64,000 nucleotides of DNA from Burkholderiales bacterium (lineage in GTDB: Bacteria; Pseudomonadota; Gammaproteobacteria; Burkholderiales; Burkholderiaceae_E), in contig JAPLQF010000043.1 in assembly GCA_026399875.1 (NCBI GenBank), positions 1-64,000 of the forward strand, read 5' to 3'. The notes beneath the pieces were generated by a model. It did not search any database and had not been told where the DNA came from. It saw only the letters and a program-made list of their open reading frames with translations. This document shows, piece after piece, positions 35,432 through 43,964 of the stretch. Numbering within the stretch: position 1 is the stretch's first letter; every line of letters starts with the position of its first letter. Position numbers and translations under genes: made by a program.

Positions 35432-36424
35432 CTATTCCGGCGCGAATCCGGCTTTGCGCATCATCTCGGTAAATGACACCACCAGTCTTGACTGACGGTT
35501 GGTGAATTCGGCAGTCGTGCCGGTGCGCACGTCCAAACCGGTATTGAGGAGCTTGGTACGCAGGTCCGGCGATTCGGTTGCGGCGCTGAGCTCACGGTTC
35601 CAGGCATCGATGATCGCCGGGCTCATCTTCGGCGGACCATAAAAACCGTAGAAGCCCTCGTAATTCAGGCTGGGGTAGCCGAGTTCGCTGACGATCGGCA
35701 GATCAGGCGCAAAGGGCAGCCGCCTGGGTGAACTGACCGCAATGATGCGAATCTTGTCGGCCTGATGATGGGTCAGAAAATCGGTGACACCGCCGCAGCC
35801 GGCCGCGACATGGCCGGCAAAGAGATCACCGAGCAAAGGCGCAGCACCCTTGTAGGCCACCGCTTCCAGCGGGGTGGCGATCGCCTGCCCAAGCAGCACG
35901 CCGAAAAAGTGGGTATTGCTGCCTGGCGCGGTCGTCCCGAAAGTCTCTTTGCCGGGATTTTTCTTGAGCCAGGCCATGTATTCGTTCAGGTTCTTCACAC
36001 CAAGCGTGGACGACACCACATAAGCGGTGGCGGTCGCACCGGTCAGGGCAATCGGGGTGAGGTCTTTCTCGAGATCGAATCCTGGGGTCTTGCGGGTGAC
36101 GGTGAGTGCCACCGTGGTCGCGCTGGTGCCGTACATCAGCACCGTGCCGTCTGCCGGTGACTTCTTGAGCGTATCGATGGCAATCGAACCGCTTGCGCCA
36201 GGCCGGTTGTCGACGATGACATTCGAGCCGGTACGTTCGCGCAATTTGTCGGCGATATAGCGAGCCATGATGTCGGTGCCGCCACCCGGCGGGAACCCGA
36301 CGAGGATGCGGATGGTGCCGGTGGGCAGCGCCTGCTGGGCGAAGGCCCGGTTACCCAGTGTGGCAGCCGCAATGGCACCCCCTGCCTTGAGAATCGTGCG
36401 GCGCGATGTCGAGCCGATGCTCAT
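35432..36424 (-). CDS. Bug/TctC-family tripartite tricarboxylate-type periplasmic binding protein
   Basis: 330 aa from the ATG at 36424 (MSIGSTSRRTILKAGGAIAA); an in-frame ATG 12 nt upstream is possible. The SRRTILKAGG motif followed by a hydrophobic stretch is Tat-like, which is seen in some Bug proteins. Bug pattern: IRILVGFPPGGGTDIMARYIADKLRER, VIVDNRPGASGSIAIDTLKKSPADG, TPIALTGA and GVLLGQAIATPLEAVAYKGAAPLLGDLFAGHV. These orphan receptors bind carboxylates or amides. No TctA/TctB membrane genes are adjacent. Confidence 0.93.
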   Translation of the reverse strand: MSIGSTSRRTILKAGGAIAAATLGNRAFAQQALPTGTIRILVGFPPGGGTDIMARYIADKLRERTGSNVIVDNRPGASGSIAIDTLKKSPADGTVLMYGTSATTVALTVTRKTPGFDLEKDLTPIALTGATATAYVVSSTLGVKNLNEYMAWLKKNPGKETFGTTAPGSNTHFFGVLLGQAIATPLEAVAYKGAAPLLGDLFAGHVAAGCGGVTDFLTHHQADKIRIIAVSSPRRLPFAPDLPIVSELGYPSLNYEGFYGFYGPPKMSPAIIDAWNRELSAATESPDLRTKLLNTGLDVRTGTTAEFTNRQSRLVVSFTEMMRKAGFAPE

Positions 36425-36565
36425 ACCTGTCTCCAATGGCTCTGTGATCAGAGCTCTGAATGATTCGACGAAAGATTCGATGAACAGCGAGGCAAGAAAG
36501 CGCCGCGCCGACGCAGGGCCGCCCGGCTCAAGAAGCCGGCGCCCTGCTCGATGATCAAACTGCCA

Positions 36566-37958
36566 TCAGGCAGCGACCGGAGCGTGATAGCCCAGAATCG
36601 CTTTGGTCTCGAGGAACTCCTCAAGCCCCCAGACACCGAACTCACGGCCATTACCCGACTGCTTGTAGCCGCCGAACGGTGAACCCGGGTCGACACCGGC
36701 GCCGTTCACATGGATGTTGCCGGCGCGAATCTGGCGCGCGACACCGCGGGCCCGGTCGATATTGCCGGAGGACACATAGCCCGACAGACCATAGGGCGTG
36801 TCGTTGGCGATGCGGATCGCATCGGCATCGTCCTTGTAGCCGATGATCGAGAGCACCGGCCCGAAGATCTCTTCGCGCGCAATGGTCATCTCGTTGGTGA
36901 CATGCGAGAACACCGTCGGCTTGACGAAGTAACCGGCAGAAATACCCTCAGGCAGGCCAGCACCACCGCATTCAAGCTTGGCACCCTCTTCGATGCCCTT
37001 CTTGATAAGCGTCTGGATCTTGTCCCACTGCAGCTTCGAGACCACCGGACCGGCTTTGGTCTCGGGCTTGGTCGGATCACCCACAGTGACCGCTTCGGCA
37101 GCGGCACGTGCAATCGCGGCGGCCTCATCCATACGGCTCATCGGCACCAGCATGCGGGTCGGAGCATTGCACGACTGCCCGCTGTTGGAGGTACAGGCAA
37201 ACAGGCCAGCCGAGATGACTTTCTTGAAATCGGCATCGTCGAGAATGATGTTGGCCGACTTGCCACCCAGCTCCTGGGTGACGCGCTTGACCGTGGGCGC
37301 GGCATTTTGCGCGACCAGCACGCCGGCGCGGGTCGAGCCGGTGAAGGACACCATGTCGACGTCCTTGTGCTTGGACAGGAAGGTGCCCACGCACGGGCCG
37401 TCGCCATTGACCAGGTTGAAAACACCCGGCGGCACACCGGTCGGTGGGCTTGAGCACCACGGTGCAACCTGCTGCGATTGCGGGCGCAACCTTCGCCGCG
37501 ATCTGGTTGAGCGGCCAGTTCCAGGGAGTGATCAGCGCACAGACACCGATCGCCTCGTGAACGATGCGGCTGCGGCCAACGTCCTTTTCCCATTCAAAGG
37601 ACTTCAGCGCCTTGAGCGCATGCATCAGATGGCCCAGGCCCGACGGCGCCTGCGCGGCCGTGGCCAGGCTCACCGGCGCACCCATCTCCTGCGACACCGC
37701 AGCAGCAATTTCGGGCATGCGGGTCTTGTAGACCGCAATGATTTTTTCCAGCAAAGCCGCACGCTCTTCGACCGTGGTTTGCGAAAAAGTCACGAAAGCG
37801 CGGCGGGCAGCGGCCACCGCACGATCGACGTCGGTCTCATCGCCGATGGCAATCGTGGCGATCACGGCTTCGGTCGCCGGATTGACCACAGCCAGGGTCT
37901 GCTTGCTGTGGGGCTCGACCCATTGGCCGTCGATATAGAACTTCTGCTCGTTTTTCAT
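36566..37958 (-). pseudogene. Aldehyde dehydrogenase split by a deletion/frameshift
   Basis: The N-terminal part from 37958 reads KFYIDGQWVEPHSKQTLAVVN ... [29 protein letters not shown]. The reading then breaks at about 37438-37447 and continues in another frame as [30 protein letters not shown] (catalytic Glu), [12 protein letters not shown] (catalytic Cys), [13 protein letters not shown] and [16 protein letters not shown] to the stop at 36566. About 18 residues that normally join these parts (EVAPLNA...-type segment) are absent. Everything else, including both catalytic residues, is intact, so the lesion is recent or an assembly error. Restored, this would be an NAD(P)-dependent aldehyde dehydrogenase of about 480 aa. 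Confidence 0.88.
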
Positions 37959-38065
37959 GATGTCTCCGGTGATGTCTGGGGAAGTTGATCGGAAAACGGT
38001 AAGGACAGACGCAAGAGAATACAGGGTCAGCGCGATCGGTCAGCACCTGCGCTGGTTGGGACGAA

Positions 38066-38908
38066 TCACTTTCGCATGACCGGCAACTCGACGAACTCGC
38101 CGGCACGCTGATCGCGATTGGCACTGATCGCCTCCTGGATTTCCTCGCCCTGCAACATGCTGGCGTTCCAGATTCCGATGTAGTCGAGGCCATCGGCCGT
38201 CGAATGGTCGCGGGCGTAATTGATCATCCGCTTGCAGCCATAGACCGCAAGCGGTGCGCGGGCAGCGATCTCGCGTGCAATCGCCATCACCTCGGTCAGC
38301 ATGCTCGCCTGATCGGCAAAGACGCGATTCACCAGGCCGCAGGCCTGCGCCTCTTTGGCGGGCATCCGCCGGCCGGTGTAGGCCAGTTCACGAACAATCC
38401 CTTCGGGAATCAGCTTGACCAGGCGTGGGAACGTGCCGACATCAGCGGTCATGCCGATGTTGATCTCATAGACCGTGATGAAGGCGTCCTCGCTGGCATA
38501 GCGCATGTCGCAGGCGGTAATCAGATCGACCCCGCCACCGATGCATCCGCCCTGAATCGCTGCCAGCACCGGAATGCGGCATTGCTCGAGCGCGGTGAAG
38601 GTACGCTGCATCCGCTGCACGCTGTCGTAAAAACGGGCTCCGTGCTGCAGGCGCGCGGTGCGCGCCGCGTCGTCGCCGGGCGTGATGCTGTTGTCGGAAA
38701 ACATGCCGGTGTCGATGCCCGAGGTGAAATGCGGGCCGGTCGATGAAATGACGATCACCCGCGCCCGGGAATTGGCGTCGATGTCTTCGATGATCCGAGG
38801 CAGCTCTTCCCAGAAGGCGCGGATCATGTTGTTGCGCTTTTCGGGGCGATTGAGAACGATGTGGGCAATGCGGTCCGAAATCGTGACGTCGAAACACTGG
38901 TAGGCCAT
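38066..38908 (-). CDS. Enoyl-CoA hydratase/isomerase family, dienoyl-CoA isomerase-like
   Basis: 280 aa from the ATG at 38908 (MAYQCFDVTI), with AGGAG 8 nt upstream; a longer start at 38944 is unlikely. Crotonase fold with oxyanion-hole segments HFTSGIDTGMF and QGGCIGGGVDLITACDMRYA. The acidic residues Asp128, Glu148 (TVYEINIG) and Asp156 (TADVGTF) occur at the same spacing (20 and 8) as those of mammalian delta3,5-delta2,4-dienoyl-CoA isomerase (ECH1). That suggests double-bond isomerisation during breakdown of unsaturated acyl-CoAs, not simple hydration. It lies upstream of the broken aldehyde dehydrogenase, same strand. Confidence 0.88.
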   Translation of the reverse strand: MAYQCFDVTISDRIAHIVLNRPEKRNNMIRAFWEELPRIIEDIDANSRARVIVISSTGPHFTSGIDTGMFSDNSITPGDDAARTARLQHGARFYDSVQRMQRTFTALEQCRIPVLAAIQGGCIGGGVDLITACDMRYASEDAFITVYEINIGMTADVGTFPRLVKLIPEGIVRELAYTGRRMPAKEAQACGLVNRVFADQASMLTEVMAIAREIAARAPLAVYGCKRMINYARDHSTADGLDYIGIWNASMLQGEEIQEAISANRDQRAGEFVELPVMRK

Positions 38909-38992
38909 CGGTATCTCCTGCGCTGCTGTGTGTTGTTGCGGCATCGTCTGATGCGCTTGTCAGAAAATTATAGAAGGGTATTGGCGTTCGAC

Positions 38993-39032
38993 CGGCTCAG
39001 ATCGTGTGGCTTGAATCGGGCGGCTCAGATCG
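38993..39032. repeat. Two 12-bp direct repeats CGGCTCAGATCG
   Basis: Identical copies at 38993-39004 and 39021-39032, 28 bp apart, at the 3' end of the deacylase gene (its stop lies within the second copy). No function is evident. Confidence 0.4.
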
Positions 39033-39969
39033 GCCGGGTCAGATACACCCCTTCCCGGCCAACGATCGGTGCTCGCGTCGGCATCATGACCGTGCAATCG
39101 TCGCAAGGCGCGCGAATTTCATCGTGACCATCGATCGCGATCAGTTCATCGCGGGCGAAGGTCTCAAAGCCGACCAATGGGCGCACGAAAGCGAAGTCGG
39201 GTGACGCGATCACATGCGTGCGCAGCAGTTCGAGGCGACGATGCGGCCCGGGCCGAGTCGGCTCCCGATCGATCAGACCAAAATGCCCGAGAAAATCCAG
39301 CGTGACCGCAATGGCAAGGTCGGATGACGAGCGCTTGAAATGCTGTCCGCACTCGGCCACCAGGCCGATGCCGGTGCCCTTGGCCAGGCCAAAGCCGCCA
39401 TGCTCGATCAGCGGCACGCCCGAACCGATTCCCTGCGGCATGACCAGATGGATCTCGGGCTGAGCCAGGGCACTGGCAAGCGCGGCGTTGCGCGAATGGG
39501 CCGGATAGACCCAGAAAGGCGCCACATCCTGGCTGGTCGAATGCAGATCGAGGAGATGGTCGGCTGCGGCCACCACCGGGCGCATTGCACGGGCGCGTCG
39601 AAGCTCGACGCTGTCCTGATCACCATCGAGCCAGTCGGAAGACCAGATCCGGTTGAAGTTGTGTGTGATCTGACGGCTCTCGAAGGGTCGCACCGGATCG
39701 AAGCTTTCATAGGCCGCGACGTTGGAAAAACTGACGGTCAGGGTGCCGATTCGGGGGCGAATGCCGTTGTCGAGCAGATGGCAGGCGGCCACCATGCCGC
39801 AGAATTCATTGCCGTGCGTGAGCGCATTCACCAGCACATGCGGGCCTGCCACGCCGGACTCAAATCGATGGACATACTCGACACCGACATTTCCCGAGCG
39901 GTAGGCCGACAGGTCGCGAGGCAGGACTTCGAGGGGCAGAAGATCGATATTCAAGGCGCTTGACTCCAT
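39025..39969 (-). CDS. Succinylglutamate desuccinylase/aspartoacylase-family zinc hydrolase
   Basis: 314 aa from the ATG at 39969 (MESSALNIDL); the frame is open 53 codons further, but that extension is Arg-rich and lacks homology. Zinc-carboxypeptidase-like features: NALTHGNEFCGMVAA (His52 and Glu55 as zinc ligands), a further ligand in LLDLHSTSQD, and a candidate catalytic Glu in GLVAECGQHF. SFSNVAAYESF and QITHNFNRIWSSDWLDG are family-like. Known members remove acyl groups from N-acyl amino acids. A C-terminal region with a second beta domain (LVGFETFARDELIAIDGHDEI) is normal. Substrate unknown. Confidence 0.88.
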   Translation of the reverse strand: MESSALNIDLLPLEVLPRDLSAYRSGNVGVEYVHRFESGVAGPHVLVNALTHGNEFCGMVAACHLLDNGIRPRIGTLTVSFSNVAAYESFDPVRPFESRQITHNFNRIWSSDWLDGDQDSVELRRARAMRPVVAAADHLLDLHSTSQDVAPFWVYPAHSRNAALASALAQPEIHLVMPQGIGSGVPLIEHGGFGLAKGTGIGLVAECGQHFKRSSSDLAIAVTLDFLGHFGLIDREPTRPGPHRRLELLRTHVIASPDFAFVRPLVGFETFARDELIAIDGHDEIRAPCDDCTVMMPTRAPIVGREGVYLTRPI

Positions 39970-40142
39970 GTTATCGGGCACTTTACGACGGGATTTCCGG
40001 CCCGCAACACATGACAGTCTCGCAGAATCACGCTTGCGCAGCGTAGCAAGGCGCCGACGCGATTGATCGCAGCGGTTTATGCTGCAGACATTCGAGGGCC
40101 GTCGAGTCCGGCGGCCTGGCCTCAACAACGGGAGACCCGACC

Positions 40143-40934
40143 ATGCTCGTCGAGCGCATCTGGACCGGCAACGCTTATCGCAATTTCAACTACCTGATTG
40201 CCTGCCCCGAGACCGGCGAGGCGCTCGCCATCGACCCGGTCGACCATGAGAAATGCCTGTCGCGAGCCAAGGTGCGGGGCTGGCAGATCACTCAGCTGCT
40301 CAACACCCACGAGCATCGGGATCATACCGGCGGCAATGACGCCATCGTGGCGGCCACCGGAGCCAAGGTCATCGCCCATCACAAGGCGGGCGGGAAAATC
40401 GCCGGCATGGACCGGGGCGTGAAGGCCGGCGACCTGATCAGAGTCGGCAAGACTGTCGAGCTCGAGTGCCTGGATACCCCTGGGCATACGATGTGCCATA
40501 TCTGCCTCCTATCGCACACCGATCAGCCGGCCCTCTTTTCCGGCGACACCTTGTTCAATGCCGGTGCGGGTAACTGCCATAACGGCGGCAGCATCGAATC
40601 GCTCTATCAGACCTTTGCAGACCAGCTCGCCAAACTGCCTGAAAACACAAAGATCTATCCGGGACACGACTACATCGAAAACAATCTGAAGTTCACGCTG
40701 TCGCGCGAGTCGGATAACGACGCCGCCAAAGCGCTGCTGGCGACCGTGACAGGACACGACCCGGCCAACTCGACTGTCACGACCTTGAGTGATGAATTGC
40801 GAATCAACACTTTTTTCAGGCTGAAAAGCGCGAGCGTGATTGCGGGCTTGCGTGAACGCTTTGCCGACTTGCCCGCCAAGCCCGATGCCAAGACGGTCTT
40901 TGCAAAGCTGCGCGAATTGCGCAATACATGGTGA
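40143..40934 (+). CDS. gloB: Hydroxyacylglutathione hydrolase (glyoxalase II)
   Basis: 263 aa. Metallo-beta-lactamase fold with THEHRDHTGG (His56, His58, Asp60, His61), TPGHTMCHICL, FSGDTLFNAGAG and PGHDYIENNLKF, which binds two metals and the glutathione thioester. The C-terminal helical domain (NNLKFTLSRE...) is that of true glyoxalase II. It hydrolyses S-D-lactoylglutathione to D-lactate and glutathione, the second step of methylglyoxal detoxification. A GGGAG site precedes the ATG. A VOC-family gene follows 8 bp later, an obvious candidate partner. Confidence 0.88.
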   Translation: MLVERIWTGNAYRNFNYLIACPETGEALAIDPVDHEKCLSRAKVRGWQITQLLNTHEHRDHTGGNDAIVAATGAKVIAHHKAGGKIAGMDRGVKAGDLIRVGKTVELECLDTPGHTMCHICLLSHTDQPALFSGDTLFNAGAGNCHNGGSIESLYQTFADQLAKLPENTKIYPGHDYIENNLKFTLSRESDNDAAKALLATVTGHDPANSTVTTLSDELRINTFFRLKSASVIAGLRERFADLPAKPDAKTVFAKLRELRNTW

Positions 40935-40942
40935 GGTGAATC

Positions 40943-41437
40943 ATGATCAAAGGTCTGCACCACAACGCCTATCGCTGCCGCGATTCGGAAGAAACCCGAC
41001 AGTTTTATGAAGGTTTTCTCGGGCTGACGCTGGCCGGCACACTCTGGATCGAGCAGACCAAGAGCGGTCGAAAGACCGACGTGCTGCACACCTTCTATCG
41101 GCTTGACGACGGCTCCTATCTGGCCTTCTTTGAAGCACCCGACATGCCCTTCGACTTCAAGCCGCAGCATGATTTCGACCTGCACATTGCACTGGAGGTC
41201 GAACGCAAGGTGCTCGAGCCGATGATGATCAAAGGCCGGCAGGCAGGGCTCGAAGTGCGGGGCATCTCGGACCACCACTTTGTCGAATCCATTTATTTTC
41301 GCGACCCCAACGGCTATGTGATCGAACTGACCGCCAAGCAGCCCGCTCATGATTCACACATGGACCCGGCAATCAACCGCGCCCGCGAAAAACTCGATCA
41401 ATGGCAGGCGGTCAAAGCCAAGGCCGCAACCCACTGA
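40943..41437 (+). CDS. VOC-family (glyoxalase/dioxygenase fold) protein
   Basis: 164 aa. One vicinal-oxygen-chelate unit: IKGLHHNAYRCRDSEETRQF (His ligand), LDDGSYLAFFEAPDMP, DFDLHIALEV (His) and SIYFRDPNGYVIELTAKQP (Glu). It begins 8 bp after gloB and is therefore co-transcribed. Glyoxalase I is the tempting call, but the spacing and sequence also suit fosfomycin-resistance-like or dioxygenase-like VOC proteins, so only the fold is claimed. The C-terminal helix is charged and Ala/Lys-rich. Confidence 0.88.
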   Translation: MIKGLHHNAYRCRDSEETRQFYEGFLGLTLAGTLWIEQTKSGRKTDVLHTFYRLDDGSYLAFFEAPDMPFDFKPQHDFDLHIALEVERKVLEPMMIKGRQAGLEVRGISDHHFVESIYFRDPNGYVIELTAKQPAHDSHMDPAINRAREKLDQWQAVKAKAATH

Positions 41438-41470
41438 GCCGCATGGGCAACGGGGCGCCGCAGACAGTTC

Positions 41471-42142
41471 CTAGTCGAGCCCATCGGACAAGACCGCGAG
41501 GCAGGCCTGGCGCAAAGCCCAGGCGGCTTCAAAGCTCATACCCTGTTGCGTCGCCCAGTGCGCCAGGGCCTGCTGCTGCAGCGGCGATCGTCTTTCGGCC
41601 AGCTTGTCGGGAGTCAGAAAGAACTCGGCCGACAGCGATCGCAGGGGCGATGCCGACCCTCGCTGCAGCCCGGTAAAGTCGAGCCGCTGGTTATCGACCG
41701 TGAGATAACAATGCGCCTGCGGAATCGAACTCACCGACGCCGATTCGAGAATTGACCCGATGCCTGGGGTGTTGAGCTCACTCATGGCATAGATGCCGAC
41801 AGTCAGCACCACCTCGGGATGCCCGCATGTCTGCGCGACCGTCGCGAGCAGATGGTGCTTGGAGCTGTTGGTCCCCCGAGCTTCGCGCAAAACCGCAAGC
41901 GAATCACCCGGCCTCGCAGCATGCCCGCAGGGCAGCGTTCTGACATGGGCGGCCAGGACATCGAAGCGTGAAAACCCCAGCGCGCAGACTTGGCCTCCCA
42001 GCACCGAGGCCGGACTGATCGAAAACGCGAGCGGGTCATGAAAATGCACCGGATGATCCCTGGCCGAAGGATTGACGCAACCGAACCGGCCCAGTGTAAG
42101 CGCACTGGGGTGCCAACCGGCAATCTGCGGGCTGCCGGTCAA
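41471..42142 (-). CDS. Hypothetical protein, possible transglutaminase-like fold
   Basis: 223 aa. The TTG start overlaps the rlmJ stop by 4 bp (TTGA), so it is translationally coupled. The N-terminal half reads FHDPLAFSISPASVLGGQVC and RFDVLAAHVRTLPCGH. The middle, REARGTNSSKHHLLATVAQT and VVLTVGIYAMSELNTPGIGS, resembles a bacterial transglutaminase-like group whose motif I recall as GTC-S-x-KH. Here that Cys is Asn (GTNSSKH), so thiol catalysis may be lost. IPQAHCYLTVDNQRLDFTGL may hold the paired His and Asp. Function unknown. Confidence 0.55.
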   Translation of the reverse strand: MTGSPQIAGWHPSALTLGRFGCVNPSARDHPVHFHDPLAFSISPASVLGGQVCALGFSRFDVLAAHVRTLPCGHAARPGDSLAVLREARGTNSSKHHLLATVAQTCGHPEVVLTVGIYAMSELNTPGIGSILESASVSSIPQAHCYLTVDNQRLDFTGLQRGSASPLRSLSAEFFLTPDKLAERRSPLQQQALAHWATQQGMSFEAAWALRQACLAVLSDGLD

Positions 42143-42996
42143 CCGGTCTCGGACACCGCCAGCGTGTGACCGGCACCGCGAAACTGGCCCATCAGTCTGA
42201 CCAGCACCGGCAGCACCTCACGAAGTTGTCCAGCCAGCGTATAGGGCGGGTTGATGATGAACATGCCGCTACCCAGCAACCCGAAGCCGCGCTCATTGGG
42301 CTCGGCAAGGGTCAGACGAGCATGCAACCAGCCTTTTTTCGAAAGCGACTGAGCTATTTCCTCAAGGCGCTTGGGCAGTTGCGCTGACTCGCGCAGATCG
42401 AGATGCGGATACCAGACCATCACGGTGCCCTCGGCAAAACGAGTGAGCGCCTCGCGTACGCCTGCCACCACCGCGGCGTAATCGGTCTTGATCTCGTAAC
42501 TCGGGTCAATGAGCACCACGCCCCGGCGACTCGGCGGAGGCCATTGCGACTTCATGCCGGAAAAACCGTCGATATGCTGGACGATGACCTGTCGGTCACC
42601 AGCAAAGTTTTCGAGCAGCAGCGCATGGTCGGTGGGATGCAGTTCGAAGAGGCGAAGCTGATCCTGCGGGCGCATCAACCCGCGGGCAATCCGGGGAGAT
42701 CCCGGATAGAGCGTCAATGCTTCACCAGGATTGAAAGCGCGGACCTGATCGAGATAATCCGCGAGCATCGGCGGCAAGTCGGGTGCCAGCCAGAGTCGCT
42801 CAATCCCTTGCCGATATTCCGCATGCTTTTGGGTATAGGCCGAGTCAAGCTCGTAGCCACCGGCTGCGGCATGGGTATCAACAAGGCGCCAGGCTTTGTC
42901 CTTGAGATTCAGATAACGCAGCACCGCCACCAGCGTGGCGTGCTTGAGCACATCGGCATGATTGCCAGCGTGAAAGGCGTGTCGGTAAGCGAGCAT
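42139..42996 (-). CDS. rlmJ: 23S rRNA (adenine(2030)-N6)-methyltransferase
   Basis: 285 aa from the ATG at 42996 (MLAYRHAFHAGNHADVLKH), which matches the RlmJ N-terminus; the frame is open to 43269 without homology there. Other motifs: DTHAAAGGYEL (SAM-binding region), SRRGVVLIDPSYEIKTDY with IDPSYE as catalytic motif IV (DPPY in E. coli), VMVWYPHL, and GLLGSGMFIINPPYTL. The enzyme methylates A2030 of 23S rRNA using S-adenosylmethionine. It is divergent from an SDR gene and upstream of the coupled hypothetical gene. Confidence 0.93.
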   Translation of the reverse strand: MLAYRHAFHAGNHADVLKHATLVAVLRYLNLKDKAWRLVDTHAAAGGYELDSAYTQKHAEYRQGIERLWLAPDLPPMLADYLDQVRAFNPGEALTLYPGSPRIARGLMRPQDQLRLFELHPTDHALLLENFAGDRQVIVQHIDGFSGMKSQWPPPSRRGVVLIDPSYEIKTDYAAVVAGVREALTRFAEGTVMVWYPHLDLRESAQLPKRLEEIAQSLSKKGWLHARLTLAEPNERGFGLLGSGMFIINPPYTLAGQLREVLPVLVRLMGQFRGAGHTLAVSETG

Positions 42997-43062
42997 GGTG
43001 CGATGGTGCCAGATCGCGCGCGCCCACTCACCCGACAAAGCATAATGCCAGCCACCGCGTTG

Positions 43063-43100
43063 CTTGCGCTTCGTTCGATTTCTTGCGCTTCGTTCGATTT
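43063..43100. repeat. Perfect 19-bp tandem duplication
   Basis: Unit CTTGCGCTTCGTTCGATTT repeated twice head to tail in the 151-bp divergent region between rlmJ and the SDR gene. It may alter promoter spacing for one of the two genes. A recent slippage-type duplication is the simplest explanation. Confidence 0.7.
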
Positions 43101-43147
43101 CGAAAGCGTCGACCGCCTGCACCAACATCGACCGACAGGAGACCATC

Positions 43148-43921
43148 ATGACCCACTTTGCCAAACCGGCGCCAGGCTCTCGGGGGGTCATGCTGGTGAC
43201 TGGCGGCAGCCGTGGAATCGGCGCGGCCACCGCGCGGCTGGCTGCCGAGCGCGGCTGGTCGGTCGGCATTGTCTACCGCGACCGCGATGCCGACGCCGCC
43301 GCGGTCGTGGCCGCAATCGAAGCCACCGGAGCCAGAGCACTCGCAATCAAGGCTGATCTCGCCGATGAGGCGTCGATCGCACAGGCATTTCGTCTCGCCG
43401 ACCAGCTCGGTCCGCTGCGAACGCTGGTCAACAATGCCGGCATCACCGGCGGGGTGTCGCGGGTTGCCGACCTCAAGAGCGAAGCGCTTGATGCCGCGCT
43501 GCGCATCAATGTCTGGGCGCCCTTCATCTGCTCGCGTGAAGCGATCCGCAGAATGTCGACGCGTCACGGCGGCAACGGCGGATCGATCGTCAATGTCGGC
43601 TCGGGCGCATCGCAGCAAGGCTCGCCGGGCGTCTGGGTCCATTACGCCGCCACCAAGGGAGCGCTCGACACCATGACCATCGGGCTGGCAAAGGAAGTCG
43701 CCGGCGAAGGCATTCGCGTCAATGGTGTCAGACCCGGCATCGTCAATACCGAAATCCATGCCGATCGTCCGCCCGGTCAGCTCGACGAGATGGCCCGCAC
43801 CGTGCCGATGGGTCGCATCGGGTTGCCGGAAGAAATCGCGCACACCATCGTCTGGCTGGCCAGCGATGAGGAGTCACCTTATGTCACCGGCGCGCTGGTC
43901 GACGCGCGCGGCGGGCGTTGA
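43148..43921 (+). CDS. Short-chain dehydrogenase/reductase (SDR)
   Basis: 257 aa from the ATG at 43148 with an AGGAG site 7 nt upstream. Classical SDR: cofactor motif VTGGSRGIGAATARLAAERG, NNAGI, catalytic Ser in NVGSGAS and the YxxxK pair in YAATKG, then VRPGIVNTEI. Arg-containing VYRDRD after the Rossmann second strand suggests NADP(H) preference. Typical of 3-oxoacyl-ACP reductase-like or alcohol dehydrogenases; substrate unknown. Followed 43 bp later by a hypothetical gene on the same strand. Confidence 0.93.
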   Translation: MTHFAKPAPGSRGVMLVTGGSRGIGAATARLAAERGWSVGIVYRDRDADAAAVVAAIEATGARALAIKADLADEASIAQAFRLADQLGPLRTLVNNAGITGGVSRVADLKSEALDAALRINVWAPFICSREAIRRMSTRHGGNGGSIVNVGSGASQQGSPGVWVHYAATKGALDTMTIGLAKEVAGEGIRVNGVRPGIVNTEIHADRPPGQLDEMARTVPMGRIGLPEEIAHTIVWLASDEESPYVTGALVDARGGR

Positions 43922-43964
43922 GGCCTTACCCTTGCGCACCCATCACACCCAGCACGAGAACCGC

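Noticed and set aside
40943-41437. Calling the VOC protein glyoxalase I
   Set aside because: Adjacency to glyoxalase II is suggestive, but the VOC fold is shared by many activities and key substrate residues cannot be assigned.
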